In this document: in pieces, positions 1 to 9,188 of the stretch
Layout: each line of letters begins with the position of its first letter
Position numbering within the stretch: position 1 is the stretch's first letter
Assembly: GCF_003367175.1 (NCBI RefSeq)
Contig: NZ_QRGA01000016.1
Coordinates: 124,001 to 188,000, forward strand
Source of the DNA: Trinickia dinghuensis
GTDB lineage: Bacteria; Pseudomonadota; Gammaproteobacteria; Burkholderiales; Burkholderiaceae
DNA length: 64,000 nucleotides
Direction of reading: 5' to 3'
Made by a program: the position numbers and the translations under genes
The notes under the pieces: model-generated
The model's database searches: none
Seen by the model: only the letters and a program-made list of their open reading frames with translations
Told to the model about the DNA's origin: nothing

Positions 1-264
1 GCTTACATCGGCGACGTGACGCTCGGGCAGTCGCTCGATGCGGTGCTGCGCGGCGGGAAGTTTACCGCGCACTTATACGTCGGCGCGCCGATCGCTCCGA
101 TGGCCGACCGGCGTGCGCTGTCGGCGAAGGCGCGGGAGGCGGTGGCGGCGGGGTTGCGCGAATTGCAGGGATCACTCTCCGCGTCCGCTGTCCACACATT
201 CACGGCACTCGACCTGGACGACGGTGCGCTCGCTCGGATTCCCGGCGAGCTTGACGGCCGATAG
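1..264 (+). CDS. 1-acyl-sn-glycerol-3-phosphate acyltransferase (PlsC-like), C-terminal part only
   Basis: The frame is open from the first base and stops at 264, so the 5' end lies outside the window. The visible 87 residues begin AYIGDVTLGQSLDAVL and continue to a VGAPIAP stretch and a basic/acidic helix. This order (Y-x-G, then S-L at a helix start, then a hydrophobic strand ending in a P-I/L-x-P turn) resembles the C-terminal end of bacterial PlsC-family lysophospholipid acyltransferases, which make phosphatidate for membrane phospholipids. The catalytic HX4D motif would lie upstream and cannot be checked. The last roughly 30 residues run antisense into apaH and look less conserved. Family assignment is inference from the tail alone. 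Confidence 0.6.
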   Translation, partial: AYIGDVTLGQSLDAVLRGGKFTAHLYVGAPIAPMADRRALSAKAREAVAAGLRELQGSLSASAVHTFTALDLDDGALARIPGELDGR

Positions 265-1026
265 ACGATTTCCCCACACGCAGCCCGAATCGAGCGCGAT
301 GAGGTTGTCGCGCAACATGAGGCCAAGGGCCGCCCAGTGGCCGAACACGACGGTGACATCCGAGGTGCGGCGCTCAGGCGCGTCGAACCAAGGTATGTGC
401 CCTGGCGGTGCGGAATCGGGCCCGCCGTTCGCCGCGAATTCCATCGTGCCGTCGGGCGTGCAAAAGCGGATGCGCGTAAAGGCGTTGAACGCGACGCGCA
501 TGCGGTCCTTTTTCTTCAGGTCGGGCGACCAGCGGCGCGGCTCGTTGCCGTAGAGGTCCCTTAGTGTTTCTTTCCAATCGGGGCTGCGTAAGCCGCGTTG
601 CAGTTCGTCGGCGAGCTCGAGCGCAAGCTTCAGATCCCATTGCGGCAGCACGCCAGCATGCACCATCAGCATGCCGTTATCGAAATGCGCGAACGGACGG
701 TGGCGGAGCCACACGAGCAGCGGTTCGGCATCGGGCGCTGCGAGGATGTCCGTGAGCGTGTCGCTTTCCTTCATCTTCCGGATGCCGGCGGAGACTGCCA
801 GCAGATGCAGATCGTGATTGCCGAGGACCGCCTGCGCGCGCGTGCCGAATCCGGCCACTTCGCGCAGCGCGGCGAGGGAGTCGGGGCCGCGATTGACGAG
901 ATCGCCGGCGAACCACAGGGGCGTGTCGGGCTCGAGCGGGAGCGCGGCGAGCAGGCGTTGGAAGGGGGCGTGGCAGCCTTGCAGGTCGCCGAAGGCGAAG
1001 GGGGAAGAAAGACGCAGTGAAGTCAT
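172..1026 (-). CDS. apaH: Bis(5'-nucleosyl)-tetraphosphatase, symmetrical (ApaH)
   Basis: 284 residues, the usual ApaH length. It hydrolyses Ap4A to two ADP in the cytoplasm and also decaps Np4-capped RNA. The calcineurin-type metallophosphatase signature is present: GDLQGC near residues 13-18, VNRGPDS (a GD-x-VxRGPxS variant), GNHDLHLL near residue 70, and an HAGV motif after residue 120. The ATG at 1024-1026 is followed directly by the first strand (FAFGDLQGC). Its 3' end overlaps the convergent acyltransferase by 93 bp. In Burkholderia, apaH is the known left border of the O-antigen locus, which agrees with rmlB starting 190 bp away on the other strand. Confidence 0.95.
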   Translation of the reverse strand: MTSLRLSSPFAFGDLQGCHAPFQRLLAALPLEPDTPLWFAGDLVNRGPDSLAALREVAGFGTRAQAVLGNHDLHLLAVSAGIRKMKESDTLTDILAAPDAEPLLVWLRHRPFAHFDNGMLMVHAGVLPQWDLKLALELADELQRGLRSPDWKETLRDLYGNEPRRWSPDLKKKDRMRVAFNAFTRIRFCTPDGTMEFAANGGPDSAPPGHIPWFDAPERRTSDVTVVFGHWAALGLMLRDNLIALDSGCVWGNRLSAVKLAGNPSERTVVQVECRECVDSGRGE

Positions 1027-1071
1027 CGCGATAGTTCCGGCTGTGCCGACGTTGGTGCTCGCAGGGGCCGG

Positions 1072-1077
1072 TATAAT
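1072..1077 (+). promoter_or_regulatory. Candidate -10 element upstream of rmlB
   Basis: A perfect TATAAT hexamer lies in the 192-bp divergent gap between apaH and rmlB, about 140 bp before the rmlB start. No convincing -35 is present at 16-18 bp; the best TTG-containing match, TTGGTG at 1052-1057, leaves only 14 bp. A 6-bp hairpin (1137-1154, GCCGCT / AGCGGC) lies in the leader between this site and rmlB. I found no ops/JUMPstart element in this leader. Confidence 0.3.
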
Positions 1078-1218
1078 TGCACGTTTTGGGCTTGTGTCCC
1101 GAACGGGCGCCGGGCTGGGCGCTTGAATGCCGAGATGCCGCTACGGGAAGCGGCTCACGCTTCGTGATTTTACGGAAAGCTGCATCGCGGCCGGCTACAA
1201 GTTTTACAAGGGAATTCT

Positions 1219-2280
1219 ATGATCCTCGTTACGGGCGGCGCCGGTTTCATCGGCGCGAACTTCGTCCTCGATTGGCTGCGCGGCTGCGACGAGCCGATTC
1301 TCAATGTCGATAAACTCACATACGCGGGCAATCTGCGGACGCTGGAGCCCGTGCTTCACGATCCCAAGCATGTTTTCGCCCGTGTCGACATTTGCGATGC
1401 CGCTGCGCTCGATGCCTTGTTCGCCGAGCATCGTCCACGCGCCGTCGTTCATTTTGCCGCCGAAAGTCATGTAGATCGCTCGATCCACGGCCCCGCGGAT
1501 TTCGTCCAAACGAACGTCGTCGGCACGTTTACGCTGCTCGAGGCCGCACGCGCCTATTGGAGCAAACTCGATGCCGGCGAGCGCGCCGCATTTCGCTTCC
1601 TGCATGTGTCCACGGACGAAGTGTTCGGGTCTCTGTCCGCCACGGATCCGCAGTTCTCCGAAACGACCCCTTACGCGCCGAACAGCCCGTATTCGGCAAC
1701 GAAGGCCGGGTCGGACCATCTGGTGCGCGCTTACCACCACACCTACGGACTACCGACGCTCACGACGAACTGTTCCAATAACTACGGCCCGTATCAGTTT
1801 CCCGAGAAGCTGATTCCGCTGGTGATCGCGAATGCGATCGCGGGCAAGTCGCTGCCGGTCTACGGCGATGGCCAGAACGTACGCGATTGGCTTTACGTCG
1901 GCGATCATTGCGCGGCGATTCGCGAGGTGCTCGGGTGTGGCGAGCCGGGTGAAACGTACAACATCGGCGGGTGGAACGAGAAAACGAACATCGAGGTCGT
2001 GCATACGATTTGTGATCTTCTCGACGCAGCGCGCCCGAAAGCGAACGGCTCCTATCGCGACCAAATTACTTTCGTCAAGGATCGCCCCGGACACGATCGC
2101 CGGTATGCCATCGACGCCCGCAAGCTCGAGGGCAAGCTGGGCTGGAAGCCCGCGGAAACGTTCGAAACGGGGCTTGCGAAGACCGTGCGGTGGTATCTGG
2201 AGAACCAGGCGTGGGTTGGCGAAGTGGCCTCGGGCGACTATCGAAAATGGGTTGAAACGAACTACACAGAGCGCGGCTGA
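1219..2280 (+). CDS. rfbB: dTDP-glucose 4,6-dehydratase (RmlB)
   Basis: 353 residues, normal for RmlB. It converts dTDP-D-glucose to dTDP-4-keto-6-deoxy-D-glucose, the second step of dTDP-L-rhamnose synthesis. An N-terminal Rossmann motif [11 protein letters not shown] (residues 5-15) binds NAD. STDEVFG and then YSATKAG carry the Thr-Asp-Glu catalytic set and the Tyr-xxx-Lys pair of the extended SDR family. An AAGGGAATT Shine-Dalgarno sits just before the ATG. It is first of the contiguous rmlBACD set; rmlA begins 12 bp after its stop. An alternative such as a WbpM-type dehydratase is excluded by length and by the TDE motif. Confidence 0.96.
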   Translation: MILVTGGAGFIGANFVLDWLRGCDEPILNVDKLTYAGNLRTLEPVLHDPKHVFARVDICDAAALDALFAEHRPRAVVHFAAESHVDRSIHGPADFVQTNVVGTFTLLEAARAYWSKLDAGERAAFRFLHVSTDEVFGSLSATDPQFSETTPYAPNSPYSATKAGSDHLVRAYHHTYGLPTLTTNCSNNYGPYQFPEKLIPLVIANAIAGKSLPVYGDGQNVRDWLYVGDHCAAIREVLGCGEPGETYNIGGWNEKTNIEVVHTICDLLDAARPKANGSYRDQITFVKDRPGHDRRYAIDARKLEGKLGWKPAETFETGLAKTVRWYLENQAWVGEVASGDYRKWVETNYTERG

Positions 2281-2292
2281 GGAGACGCAAAC

Positions 2293-3174
2293 ATGGCGCG
2301 TAAAGGGATTGTTCTCGCAGGCGGCTCGGGCACGCGGCTCTACCCGATCACGCATGTCGTATCGAAGCAGTTGCTGCCAGTCTACGACAAGCCGATGATC
2401 TACTACCCGTTGTCGACGTTGATGATTGCGGGCATCCGCGACGTACTGATCATCTCCACGCCCCAAGACACGCCCCGGTTCGCCGCGATGCTCGGCGACG
2501 GGAGCCAATGGGGCATGAACATTCAGTATGCCGTGCAGCCTTCGCCGGATGGGCTCGCTCAGGCATTCATCATCGGCCGCGACTTCGTTGCGAACGATCC
2601 GTCGGCATTGATCTTGGGCGACAACATTTTCTACGGCCATGATCTTGCCGGCCAGTTGGATCGCGCGAACGCGCGCGACTCCGGGGCGACGGTCTTCGCC
2701 TATCACGTGAACGATCCGGAACGGTACGGCGTGGTCGAGTTCGATAGCGCGTTTCGTGCGCTTTCGATCGAAGAGAAGCCGGCGCAACCTCGCTCGAATT
2801 ACGCCGTGACCGGGCTCTACTTTTACGACAACCGCGTTTGCGACGTCGCGGCCGACATCAAGCCGTCGCCTCGCGGCGAACTCGAAATTACCGACGTCAA
2901 TTCGCGCTACCTGAACGACGGCGCGTTGAACGTCGAGATCATGGGCCGCGGCTACGCTTGGCTCGATACCGGCACGCACGATTCGCTCATCGAGGCCGCT
3001 TCGTTCATTGCGACGCTGCAGAAACGGCAGGGGCTCGTGGTGGCCTGCCCCGAGGAGATCGCATTTCGCCGCAGGTGGATCTCCGCGGAGCAACTGGAGC
3101 GCCTCGCCGCGCCGCTCAAAAAGAACGCTTACGGGCAATACCTGCGCAATCTTCTTTCGGATCCCGTTGCCTAA
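2293..3174 (+). CDS. rfbA: Glucose-1-phosphate thymidylyltransferase (RmlA)
   Basis: 293 residues, typical of RmlA. It makes dTDP-glucose from glucose-1-phosphate and dTTP, the entry step of the rhamnose pathway. The nucleotidyltransferase signature [17 protein letters not shown] is at residues 4-20, followed by [25 protein letters not shown] and [20 protein letters not shown] are characteristic of RmlA; the latter is part of the substrate and allosteric site region. It starts 12 bp after rmlB, and its stop is separated from rmlC by a single base, so the genes are almost certainly co-transcribed and coupled. Confidence 0.97.
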   Translation: MARKGIVLAGGSGTRLYPITHVVSKQLLPVYDKPMIYYPLSTLMIAGIRDVLIISTPQDTPRFAAMLGDGSQWGMNIQYAVQPSPDGLAQAFIIGRDFVANDPSALILGDNIFYGHDLAGQLDRANARDSGATVFAYHVNDPERYGVVEFDSAFRALSIEEKPAQPRSNYAVTGLYFYDNRVCDVAADIKPSPRGELEITDVNSRYLNDGALNVEIMGRGYAWLDTGTHDSLIEAASFIATLQKRQGLVVACPEEIAFRRRWISAEQLERLAAPLKKNAYGQYLRNLLSDPVA

Positions 3175-3175
3175 C

Positions 3176-3724
3176 ATGAAAGTCATCGCAACCTCGCTGC
3201 CCGACGTCAAGATTATCGAACCGCGCGTGTTCGAAGACCCGCGCGGCTTCTTTTACGAAAGCTTCAACGCCCGCAACTTCACCGAGCACGTCGATCCCAC
3301 CGTGCAGTTCGTGCAGGACAACCACTCCAAGTCGGCAAAGGGCGTGCTGCGCGGCCTTCATTACCAAATACTGCATCCGCAGGGCAAGCTCGTGCGCGTG
3401 GTGCACGGCGAGGTGTTCGACGTTGCCGTGGACATTCGGCGCAGTTCGCCGACGTTCGGTCAATGGACGGGCGTGGTGCTTTCGGCAGCGAACAAACGTC
3501 AGCTGTGGGTGCCTCCGGGTTTCGCTCACGGCTTTTACGTCACCTCGGAAAGCGCCGAGTTTCTCTACAAGACGACCGATTACTGGTATCAGGAACACGA
3601 GCGCAGCCTGCTTTGGAACGATCCCTCACTCGGCATCGAGTGGCCGCTCGACGGTGCCGCGCCTCAGGTCGCCGCGAAAGATGTCGCGGGTCGCGTACTT
3701 GCCGACGCCGAGGTGTTCGCATGA
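3176..3724 (+). CDS. rfbC: dTDP-4-dehydrorhamnose 3,5-epimerase (RmlC)
   Basis: 182 residues, the standard RmlC length. It epimerises C3 and C5 of dTDP-4-keto-6-deoxyglucose. The cupin-fold signature is complete: EPRVFEDPRGFFYESFN near residues 17-33, the FVQDNHSKS and VLRGLHYQ strands with the catalytic His, and the D-V-AVDIRRSSPTFG segment. The ATG at 3176 is chosen because it follows the rmlA stop by one base and gives the canonical N-terminus (MKVIATSLPDVKIIEP). Its TGA overlaps the rmlD ATG by four bases. Confidence 0.97.
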   Translation: MKVIATSLPDVKIIEPRVFEDPRGFFYESFNARNFTEHVDPTVQFVQDNHSKSAKGVLRGLHYQILHPQGKLVRVVHGEVFDVAVDIRRSSPTFGQWTGVVLSAANKRQLWVPPGFAHGFYVTSESAEFLYKTTDYWYQEHERSLLWNDPSLGIEWPLDGAAPQVAAKDVAGRVLADAEVFA

Positions 3725-4635
3725 GGCTCATGGTGACGGGTTGCCGCGGGCAGGTGGGCTGGGAGTTGACGCGCTCGCTGGCGGTTCTGGGCGAGGTTAT
3801 CGCCTGCGATCGAAATGAGGCCGATTTGACGCACCCGGCGTCGCTCAAAGCCGTGGTCGACCGCATCCGGCCGGACGTGATCGTCAACGCTGCGGCCTAT
3901 ACCATGGTCGACAAAGCAGAGGACGAGGAGGCGCTCGCCGTCACGATCAACGCCGAAGCAGTGCGCGCGCTGGCGCAAGCCTCGCGTGACGTCGGCGCAC
4001 TCTTCGTGCATTACTCCACAGAGTATGTGTTTGATGGCATGAAGTCGGGCGCGTACGTCGAAACGGACGCGCCGAATCCTATCAACGCCTATGGAAGAAG
4101 CAAATTGACCGGGGAGCAAGCGGTTGCCGATGCCGCCGGCGATTGGCTGGTGTTCCGTACTTCGTGGGTTTATGCGGCCCGAGGCAAAAATTTTTTGCGC
4201 ACGATGCTGCGTTTGGCGTCGGAACGCGAGACCTTGCGCGTGGTCGCGGATCAGGTCGGGGCGCCGACGTCCGCCAGAATGATCGCGGAGCTTACCGCGC
4301 ATGCCATCCGTCAGGCGATGGGCGAGCGCGCGAGCGGCCGCTTCGAGTCCGGCCTGTTTCATCTCACAGCAAGTGGCTCGACCACTTGGCGTGGCTTTGC
4401 TTCGCGCATCGTCGATGCGGCCCGCGCATTGCTGCCGCCGGATGCCGTCGCAACCCGCGCCATCGAAGCCATCGCGACGAGCGAGTATCCGACGCCGGCG
4501 CGGCGGCAAGCCAATTCGGTACTCGACAATGGGAAGTTCGAGCGACGTTTTGGCCTGCGACGCGCGCCGTGGGACGAGTCGATGCAGCGTGTGCTCGAGG
4601 AAATCGTCGAGCAGGGCGGGACACGTACATTTTGA
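3721..4635 (+). CDS. rfbD: dTDP-4-dehydrorhamnose reductase (RmlD)
   Basis: 304 residues, normal for RmlD. It reduces the 4-keto group with NAD(P)H to give dTDP-L-rhamnose. It begins MRLMVTGCRGQVGWEL (GxxGQxG nucleotide-binding turn). The segment VNAAAYTMVDKAEDE is diagnostic of RmlD. STEYVFDG and NAYGRSKLTGE supply the Tyr-xxx-Lys pair. The start is fixed by the ATGA overlap with rmlC. It is the last of the four rhamnose genes and is followed by a NudK-type hydrolase after 52 bp. Confidence 0.96.
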   Translation: MRLMVTGCRGQVGWELTRSLAVLGEVIACDRNEADLTHPASLKAVVDRIRPDVIVNAAAYTMVDKAEDEEALAVTINAEAVRALAQASRDVGALFVHYSTEYVFDGMKSGAYVETDAPNPINAYGRSKLTGEQAVADAAGDWLVFRTSWVYAARGKNFLRTMLRLASERETLRVVADQVGAPTSARMIAELTAHAIRQAMGERASGRFESGLFHLTASGSTTWRGFASRIVDAARALLPPDAVATRAIEAIATSEYPTPARRQANSVLDNGKFERRFGLRRAPWDESMQRVLEEIVEQGGTRTF

Positions 4636-4687
4636 GCGCGGCGATGGCTGAGGTTTGTCGCCGAGCGAACTTGACCGAGGGGTGAGC

Positions 4688-5275
4688 ATGCACGGGGACG
4701 CACGCATCAATGTCACGCACACGGAGGTGTTATCCGACGATTGGAATCGCCTCGAGAAGGTCTCCTTCGATTACACCCGCGTCGACGGTGCGACACAATC
4801 GCTGACGAGAGAGGTATACCACGTCGACGACGGGGCGACCGCACTGCTGTATGACTCGGTGAGGCGCACAGTCGTGCTGGTGCGGCAGTTCCGTCTTCCA
4901 TCTCATTTGAGGGGCAAGCCCGCGTATCTGCTGGAAGCGCCCGCGGGGCTGCTGGACGGATCGAGTGCCGAGGCGCGAATCAAAGACGAGATCGAGGAGG
5001 AGGCGGGCTACCGAGTGAAATCGGTCGAGCGCGTTTTCGAGGCAGTGATGATGCCGGGGTCCACGGGGCATCGCGTGCATTTTTTCGTGGCGCCATACTC
5101 CCCAGCCGACAAGGTGTCGGATGGGGGCGGCCTGCGGCATGAGGGAGAGGACATCGAGGTCGTGGAGATGGGCTTCGACGACGCGCTCGCGATGGTGAAC
5201 CGAGGCGAGATCGTCGATGCAAAGACGATGCTCCTGCTTCAGTACGCGCGGATACACCTGCTGCCGGCTCGATGA
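4688..5275 (+). CDS. nudK: Nudix hydrolase of the GDP-mannose pyrophosphatase (NudK) type
   Basis: 195 residues. The Nudix box starts at Gly87 (GLLDGSSAEARIK then DEIEEEAGY) and fits GX5EX7-xE-x-x-EEXGU with Asp/Lys variations as in E. coli NudK. Downstream, MMPGSTGHRVHFFVA, EDIEVVEM and DAKTMLLLQY match the NudK subfamily better than generic ADP-ribose hydrolases. NudK cleaves GDP-mannose to GMP and mannose-1-phosphate. The ATG at 4688 is preferred over an upstream TTG because GAGGGG precedes it at good distance. It lies between rmlD and wbpO in the same direction. Whether it acts on a sugar nucleotide of this locus is unknown. Confidence 0.8.
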   Translation: MHGDARINVTHTEVLSDDWNRLEKVSFDYTRVDGATQSLTREVYHVDDGATALLYDSVRRTVVLVRQFRLPSHLRGKPAYLLEAPAGLLDGSSAEARIKDEIEEEAGYRVKSVERVFEAVMMPGSTGHRVHFFVAPYSPADKVSDGGGLRHEGEDIEVVEMGFDDALAMVNRGEIVDAKTMLLLQYARIHLLPAR

Positions 5276-5340
5276 ATATCGAGCGCTGGAGAAAGTTCCC
5301 CTGGCTCGGCGAAAGGGTGTCTCTGAAGAAATATTTCGCG

Positions 5341-5349
5341 TGCTACAAT
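5341..5349 (+). promoter_or_regulatory. Candidate extended -10 promoter before wbpO/tviB
   Basis: TGCTACAAT (TGn extension plus TACAAT, 5 of 6) lies in the 245-bp gap between nudK and the UDP-HexNAc dehydrogenase. No good -35 is present, which extended -10 promoters tolerate. The gap is the longest one before 18742 on this strand, which supports a separate transcription unit beginning here. Confidence 0.35.
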
Positions 5350-5520
5350 CTCCGGCTGGCAAAATCTGGCGATGAAAGGAAATAATCTCATTTCTTTTGG
5401 CCGGCTTGCCTGCGCGGTTAATCGTGCCGGTTGGCATCTGTCGCTTCGATACCCCCGCTGGGCGGGAGCGCTAGGGAGACAGTCGGTCGTCGCCGCATAA
5501 GAGTTTGGGATAGAAGGCTC

Positions 5521-6804
5521 ATGCACGGTAGAAAAATCTCGGTTGTCGGGCTCGGCTATGTCGGGTTGCCGGTCGCTATTGCGTTTGGTAAGCACGCATC
5601 CACCATCGGCTTCGATATCAATGAAGAGCGGCTCGCGGAGCTGCGCATCGGGCACGATCGGACAAAAGAGGTCGCGAGTAGTGATCTGTCCGAAGCCAAT
5701 ATCGTTTTCACTTCCGATGTAGCGGAACTTGCTTCTGCCGATTTTCATATCGTTGCGGTTCCGACCCCGGTTGACGATACGCATCAACCCGATCTCACGC
5801 CGGTCGTTCGCGCCTCCGAAACGGTCGCCCGCGCCCTGAAGAAGGGCGATATCGTCGTCTATGAGTCGACGGTTTATCCGGGGGTCACCGAGGAGATTTG
5901 CGTCCCGATTCTCGAGCGTTTGTCCGGCTTGCGGTTCGGAGACGATTTCGCGGTCGGATACAGCCCTGAACGCATCAATCCGGGCGACAAGGAACATACC
6001 TTTACGAAAATTCTGAAGGTCGTGTCCGCGTCGGATCCGCAGGCGCTCGACGTGGTGGCCGCGGTGTACGGCTCGGTCGTGACGGCCGGCGTTCATCGCG
6101 CATCGTCGATCAAGGTCGCCGAAGCGGCCAAGGTGATCGAAAACACGCAGCGCGATCTCAATATCGCGTTGATGAACGAATTGTCGATCGTCTTCGATCG
6201 TATGAACCTCGATACGCTGGATGTATTGGAAGCGGCGGGCACGAAGTGGAACTTTCTGAAGTTCCGCCCCGGCCTGGTCGGAGGGCATTGCATCGGTGTC
6301 GATCCATACTATTTGACGCATAAGGCGGAGAAGCTGGGGTACATCCCCCAGGTCATCTTGTCCGGGCGCCGGATTAACGATGGGATGGGCAGCTTCGTCG
6401 CGCAGCGTGCGATCAAGGAAATGATTCGTGCCGGCCATCACGTCGCTACGTCAAAGGTGACCATCCTTGGTTTGACGTTCAAGGAAAACTGTCCGGATCT
6501 GCGCAATTCGCGCGTGATCGATGTCATTCGCGAGTTCGAATCTTTCGGCGTCGAAGTTCAAGTCTGCGATCCGGAAGCCGATCGCGACGAGGCCAAGCAT
6601 GAGTACGGCATCGATCTGGTGCCGCAGGAGGCACTGACGCCGGCCACGGCCGTCGTGGTGGCCGTGGCGCACGAAGCGTTCTGTCACTTCGATGTGCAGG
6701 ATTATCAGGCTTTGCTCGGCGAAAATCCGGTCGTCATCGACGTCAAGGGCGCGTGCGATCGCGATCGCTTGACGCAGGCGGGCATTCGCGTCTGGCGTCT
6801 GTGA
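5521..6804 (+). CDS. tviB: UDP-N-acetyl-hexosamine 6-dehydrogenase (WbpO/TviB family)
   Basis: 427 residues. It oxidises C6 of UDP-GlcNAc/GalNAc twice with NAD to the uronic acid. It has an N-terminal Rossmann motif [16 protein letters not shown] (residues 8-23), the [10 protein letters not shown] helix, a C-terminal [17 protein letters not shown] segment, and catalytic Cys257 in [12 protein letters not shown]. The stretch around [14 protein letters not shown] is that of WbpO/TviB rather than of UDP-glucose dehydrogenase. The ATG at 5521 gives the canonical N-terminus; in-frame codons upstream encode an atypical extension. The gene 10 bp downstream encodes the partner 4-epimerase, as in Vi antigen and Pseudomonas aeruginosa O6 clusters. 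Confidence 0.92.
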   Translation: MHGRKISVVGLGYVGLPVAIAFGKHASTIGFDINEERLAELRIGHDRTKEVASSDLSEANIVFTSDVAELASADFHIVAVPTPVDDTHQPDLTPVVRASETVARALKKGDIVVYESTVYPGVTEEICVPILERLSGLRFGDDFAVGYSPERINPGDKEHTFTKILKVVSASDPQALDVVAAVYGSVVTAGVHRASSIKVAEAAKVIENTQRDLNIALMNELSIVFDRMNLDTLDVLEAAGTKWNFLKFRPGLVGGHCIGVDPYYLTHKAEKLGYIPQVILSGRRINDGMGSFVAQRAIKEMIRAGHHVATSKVTILGLTFKENCPDLRNSRVIDVIREFESFGVEVQVCDPEADRDEAKHEYGIDLVPQEALTPATAVVVAVAHEAFCHFDVQDYQALLGENPVVIDVKGACDRDRLTQAGIRVWRL

Positions 6805-6814
6805 GCGATCTTCG

Positions 6815-7861
6815 ATGAGTCAATATCTCTCTGTTCAAACCGTGCTGCGCGGTTCCGCGCGCCGTTGGCTAATTACCGGCGTAGCGGGGTTCATCGGTTC
6901 GAACCTGCTCGAAACGCTCTTGAAGCTGGATCAAGAGGTTGTCGGACTCGATAACTTTGCGACGGGCCATCGCAAGAACCTCGAACTCGTCAAGGCACTG
7001 GTCACGCCCGAGCAATGGGCTCGCTTCCGGTTCGTCGAAGGTGATATCACGAATCTCGACGCATGCCGTGAAGCCGTTGCCGGTGCGGAGTTCGTGCTTC
7101 ATCAAGCCGCGCTCGGCAGCGTGCCGCGTTCGCTGGAGAATCCGCTTCGAACGAACGAGACCAACATCACGGGCTTCCTCAATATGCTCGTCGCGAGCCG
7201 CGATGCAGGCGTGCGCCGGTTCGTTTACGCAGCATCGAGTTCGACGTACGGCGATCACCCGGGCTTGCCGAAGATCGAGGATCGCATCGGCAAGCCGTTG
7301 TCGCCCTATGCAGTGACGAAATACGTCAACGAACTCTACGCGGATGTCTTTGGACGCTGTTACGGTCTTGAGACGATTGGTCTGCGCTATTTCAACGTGT
7401 TCGGGCCGCGCCAAGATCCCGACGGCGCGTACGCCGCGGTGATCCCCAAATGGTTCAGCACGCTGTTGCGCGGCGACACGCTGTTCATCAACGGCGACGG
7501 CAGCACGAGCCGCGATTTCTGTTTTGTCGCCAATACGGTTCAGGCCAATATTTTGGCGGCGACCGCGGAACGTCCCGATGCCGCCAATCAGGTGTACAAC
7601 GTGGCGCTCGGCGATCGCACGACGTTGAACGAGTTGTTCGAGCACATTCGCTCGATGGTCGCGCTCGCCAGGCCTGATGCCGCCAATGCGCAACCTGTCT
7701 ATCGTGACTTCCGCGCCGGCGACGTGCGCCACTCTCAAGCCGACGTTTCGAAGGCGCGCCAGTTACTTGGCTATGAGCCTACGCATCGCGTTCTGGAAGG
7801 ATTGCGCGTGGCGAGCGACTGGTACGTCAGCCTGAGCCAAAAGGCGGAGCGCGGCGGTTAG
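6815..7861 (+). CDS. wbpP: UDP-N-acetylglucosamine 4-epimerase (WbpP/TviC family)
   Basis: 348 residues, an extended SDR enzyme that interconverts UDP-GlcNAc/UDP-GalNAc or the corresponding uronic acids. Visible motifs are [12 protein letters not shown] (NAD-binding, near residue 20), [36 protein letters not shown] (Tyr-xxx-Lys) and [11 protein letters not shown]. The SVPRS and TSRDFC segments are those of the WbpP/TviC subgroup, which prefers N-acetylated substrates, not of classical GalE. It immediately follows the 6-dehydrogenase. The pair predicts UDP-GalNAcA (or GlcNAcA) as a donor. The order of the two reactions cannot be told from sequence. Confidence 0.9.
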   Translation: MSQYLSVQTVLRGSARRWLITGVAGFIGSNLLETLLKLDQEVVGLDNFATGHRKNLELVKALVTPEQWARFRFVEGDITNLDACREAVAGAEFVLHQAALGSVPRSLENPLRTNETNITGFLNMLVASRDAGVRRFVYAASSSTYGDHPGLPKIEDRIGKPLSPYAVTKYVNELYADVFGRCYGLETIGLRYFNVFGPRQDPDGAYAAVIPKWFSTLLRGDTLFINGDGSTSRDFCFVANTVQANILAATAERPDAANQVYNVALGDRTTLNELFEHIRSMVALARPDAANAQPVYRDFRAGDVRHSQADVSKARQLLGYEPTHRVLEGLRVASDWYVSLSQKAERGG

Positions 7862-7895
7862 CCATGCCTTCGTCTTTCACCCGTAGGTTGCCCCG

Positions 7896-9188
7896 ATGAA
7901 GCGCGCGTTCGTCCTGATGGCGATTTCAGGACTCAATATCATCGCGCTGTTCGTCTATCAGTGGTATGTCGTCGTTAGATTGGGCGCAGGTGCGGAAAGT
8001 GACGCCGTGTTTGCGAGCATGGTATTGCCGCAGGTCATTCTCAATGTGGTCAGCGGTTCGCTGTCGTACGTTCTGGTACCGATTTTGGCCACGGTCGAGG
8101 GCGACGAGTTCGCCACGAATGTATCGAACTGCCTTGGTGCACTGGGCGCGCTTTTCGGCATCATCGGCATCTTGCTTTATCTGACCGTGCATCTGTGGGT
8201 GCCGCTGACCGTGCCCGGGTTTTCTCCCAGCGGGAAGGCGCTGACCGAATCGCTTGCCCGTATTCAGATTCTCGGGATGTTCTTCACGGGATGGGGTGCG
8301 GTGGGCACGGCCGCCTATCAGGCGCGCCATCAATTCGTCTATTCGGCGGCTGCAACGATGGCCGCTTCGGTGCTCGCACTCGTGTTTCTCGTCGTTGCGC
8401 TGCCGCGCATCGGTGTCTCCGCCGCAGCATGGGGTCTATCGCTGAGAGCGCTATTGCAGTTTGCGTTTCAGATTCCGGGCGTATTGCCCGTGCGCTGGCC
8501 TAACTGGCGCGACGAGCGATTCCGGCTGGTGCTTGCAAAGCTTCGGCCCCTTATCTTGGGCACGAGCTACTACAAGACCGACCAATTGGTCGATCGTCTG
8601 TTGATCTCGCTCGCACCCGCAGGTGAGTTGTCGCTGCTGCATTTGTCGCAGCAAATGTATGCCGCAGCTAACCAAGTTCTCGTGATTGCCATCGCTTCGC
8701 CGGCTGTACCGGTCCTCGCCGCGCAAGCGAGCCGGCAGGAATGGCAAGCATTCGAGCGAAAAATGATGCGCACGCTCGGTATTCTGATGGTGCTGGGTGC
8801 TGCAATCTACGCGTTGATCGCATTTCCCGGGTACTACGTGCTTTTGTTCGTGTTCGGGCATGGCAAGCTGGCGCACTCGGAAATCCGATTGTTGTGGCTC
8901 ATCATGCTGGCCTATGTGGGCTTCTGGATGACAGGGTTGTCGGGGCAGATCCTTTCGACCAGTTTCTTCGCCATGCACGACACCAAGACGCCGACGACGA
9001 TCGGTGTCGTCGGCTTTACGATCGGCGTGGCGCTCAAGATTGGCGGCTTCTTGCTTTACGGCGTTTGGGGCATCGCCATCGGTACCGGGGCGTACATGAC
9101 GCTCAACTCTGTCGCGATGTATTGGATCCTTCGCAAGCGGCTGCGTGTAGCGATGCCGGTTGCCTGTCCAGACGGATCCCTGTCATGA
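7896..9188 (+). CDS. Polysaccharide flippase of the MOP superfamily (MurJ/Wzx-like)
   Basis: 430 residues with about 12 hydrophobic segments, starting with ISGLNIIALFVYQWYVVV. The ADSDAVFAS-like helix (GAGAESDAVFASMVLPQV) and the SYVLVPILA segment resemble MviN/MurJ-type members of the multidrug/oligosaccharidyl-lipid/polysaccharide exporter superfamily. In this setting it most likely flips undecaprenyl-PP-linked O-units across the inner membrane (Wzx role). Its stop overlaps the start of the next transferase by four bases (ATGA). A second, unrelated-looking flippase lies at 36113-37369. No ABC exporter is present. Substrate is inference. Confidence 0.8.
   Translation: MKRAFVLMAISGLNIIALFVYQWYVVVRLGAGAESDAVFASMVLPQVILNVVSGSLSYVLVPILATVEGDEFATNVSNCLGALGALFGIIGILLYLTVHLWVPLTVPGFSPSGKALTESLARIQILGMFFTGWGAVGTAAYQARHQFVYSAAATMAASVLALVFLVVALPRIGVSAAAWGLSLRALLQFAFQIPGVLPVRWPNWRDERFRLVLAKLRPLILGTSYYKTDQLVDRLLISLAPAGELSLLHLSQQMYAAANQVLVIAIASPAVPVLAAQASRQEWQAFERKMMRTLGILMVLGAAIYALIAFPGYYVLLFVFGHGKLAHSEIRLLWLIMLAYVGFWMTGLSGQILSTSFFAMHDTKTPTTIGVVGFTIGVALKIGGFLLYGVWGIAIGTGAYMTLNSVAMYWILRKRLRVAMPVACPDGSLS

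Noticed and set aside
1137-1154. Hairpin GCCGCT / AGCGGC before rmlB, considered as an ops/JUMPstart-like element.
   Set aside because: It does not contain GGCGGTAGC in either orientation and has no further JUMPstart similarity.
1750-3210. Long minus-strand frame opposite rmlB/rmlA.
   Set aside because: It is a shadow of strongly supported plus-strand genes and shows no protein family character.
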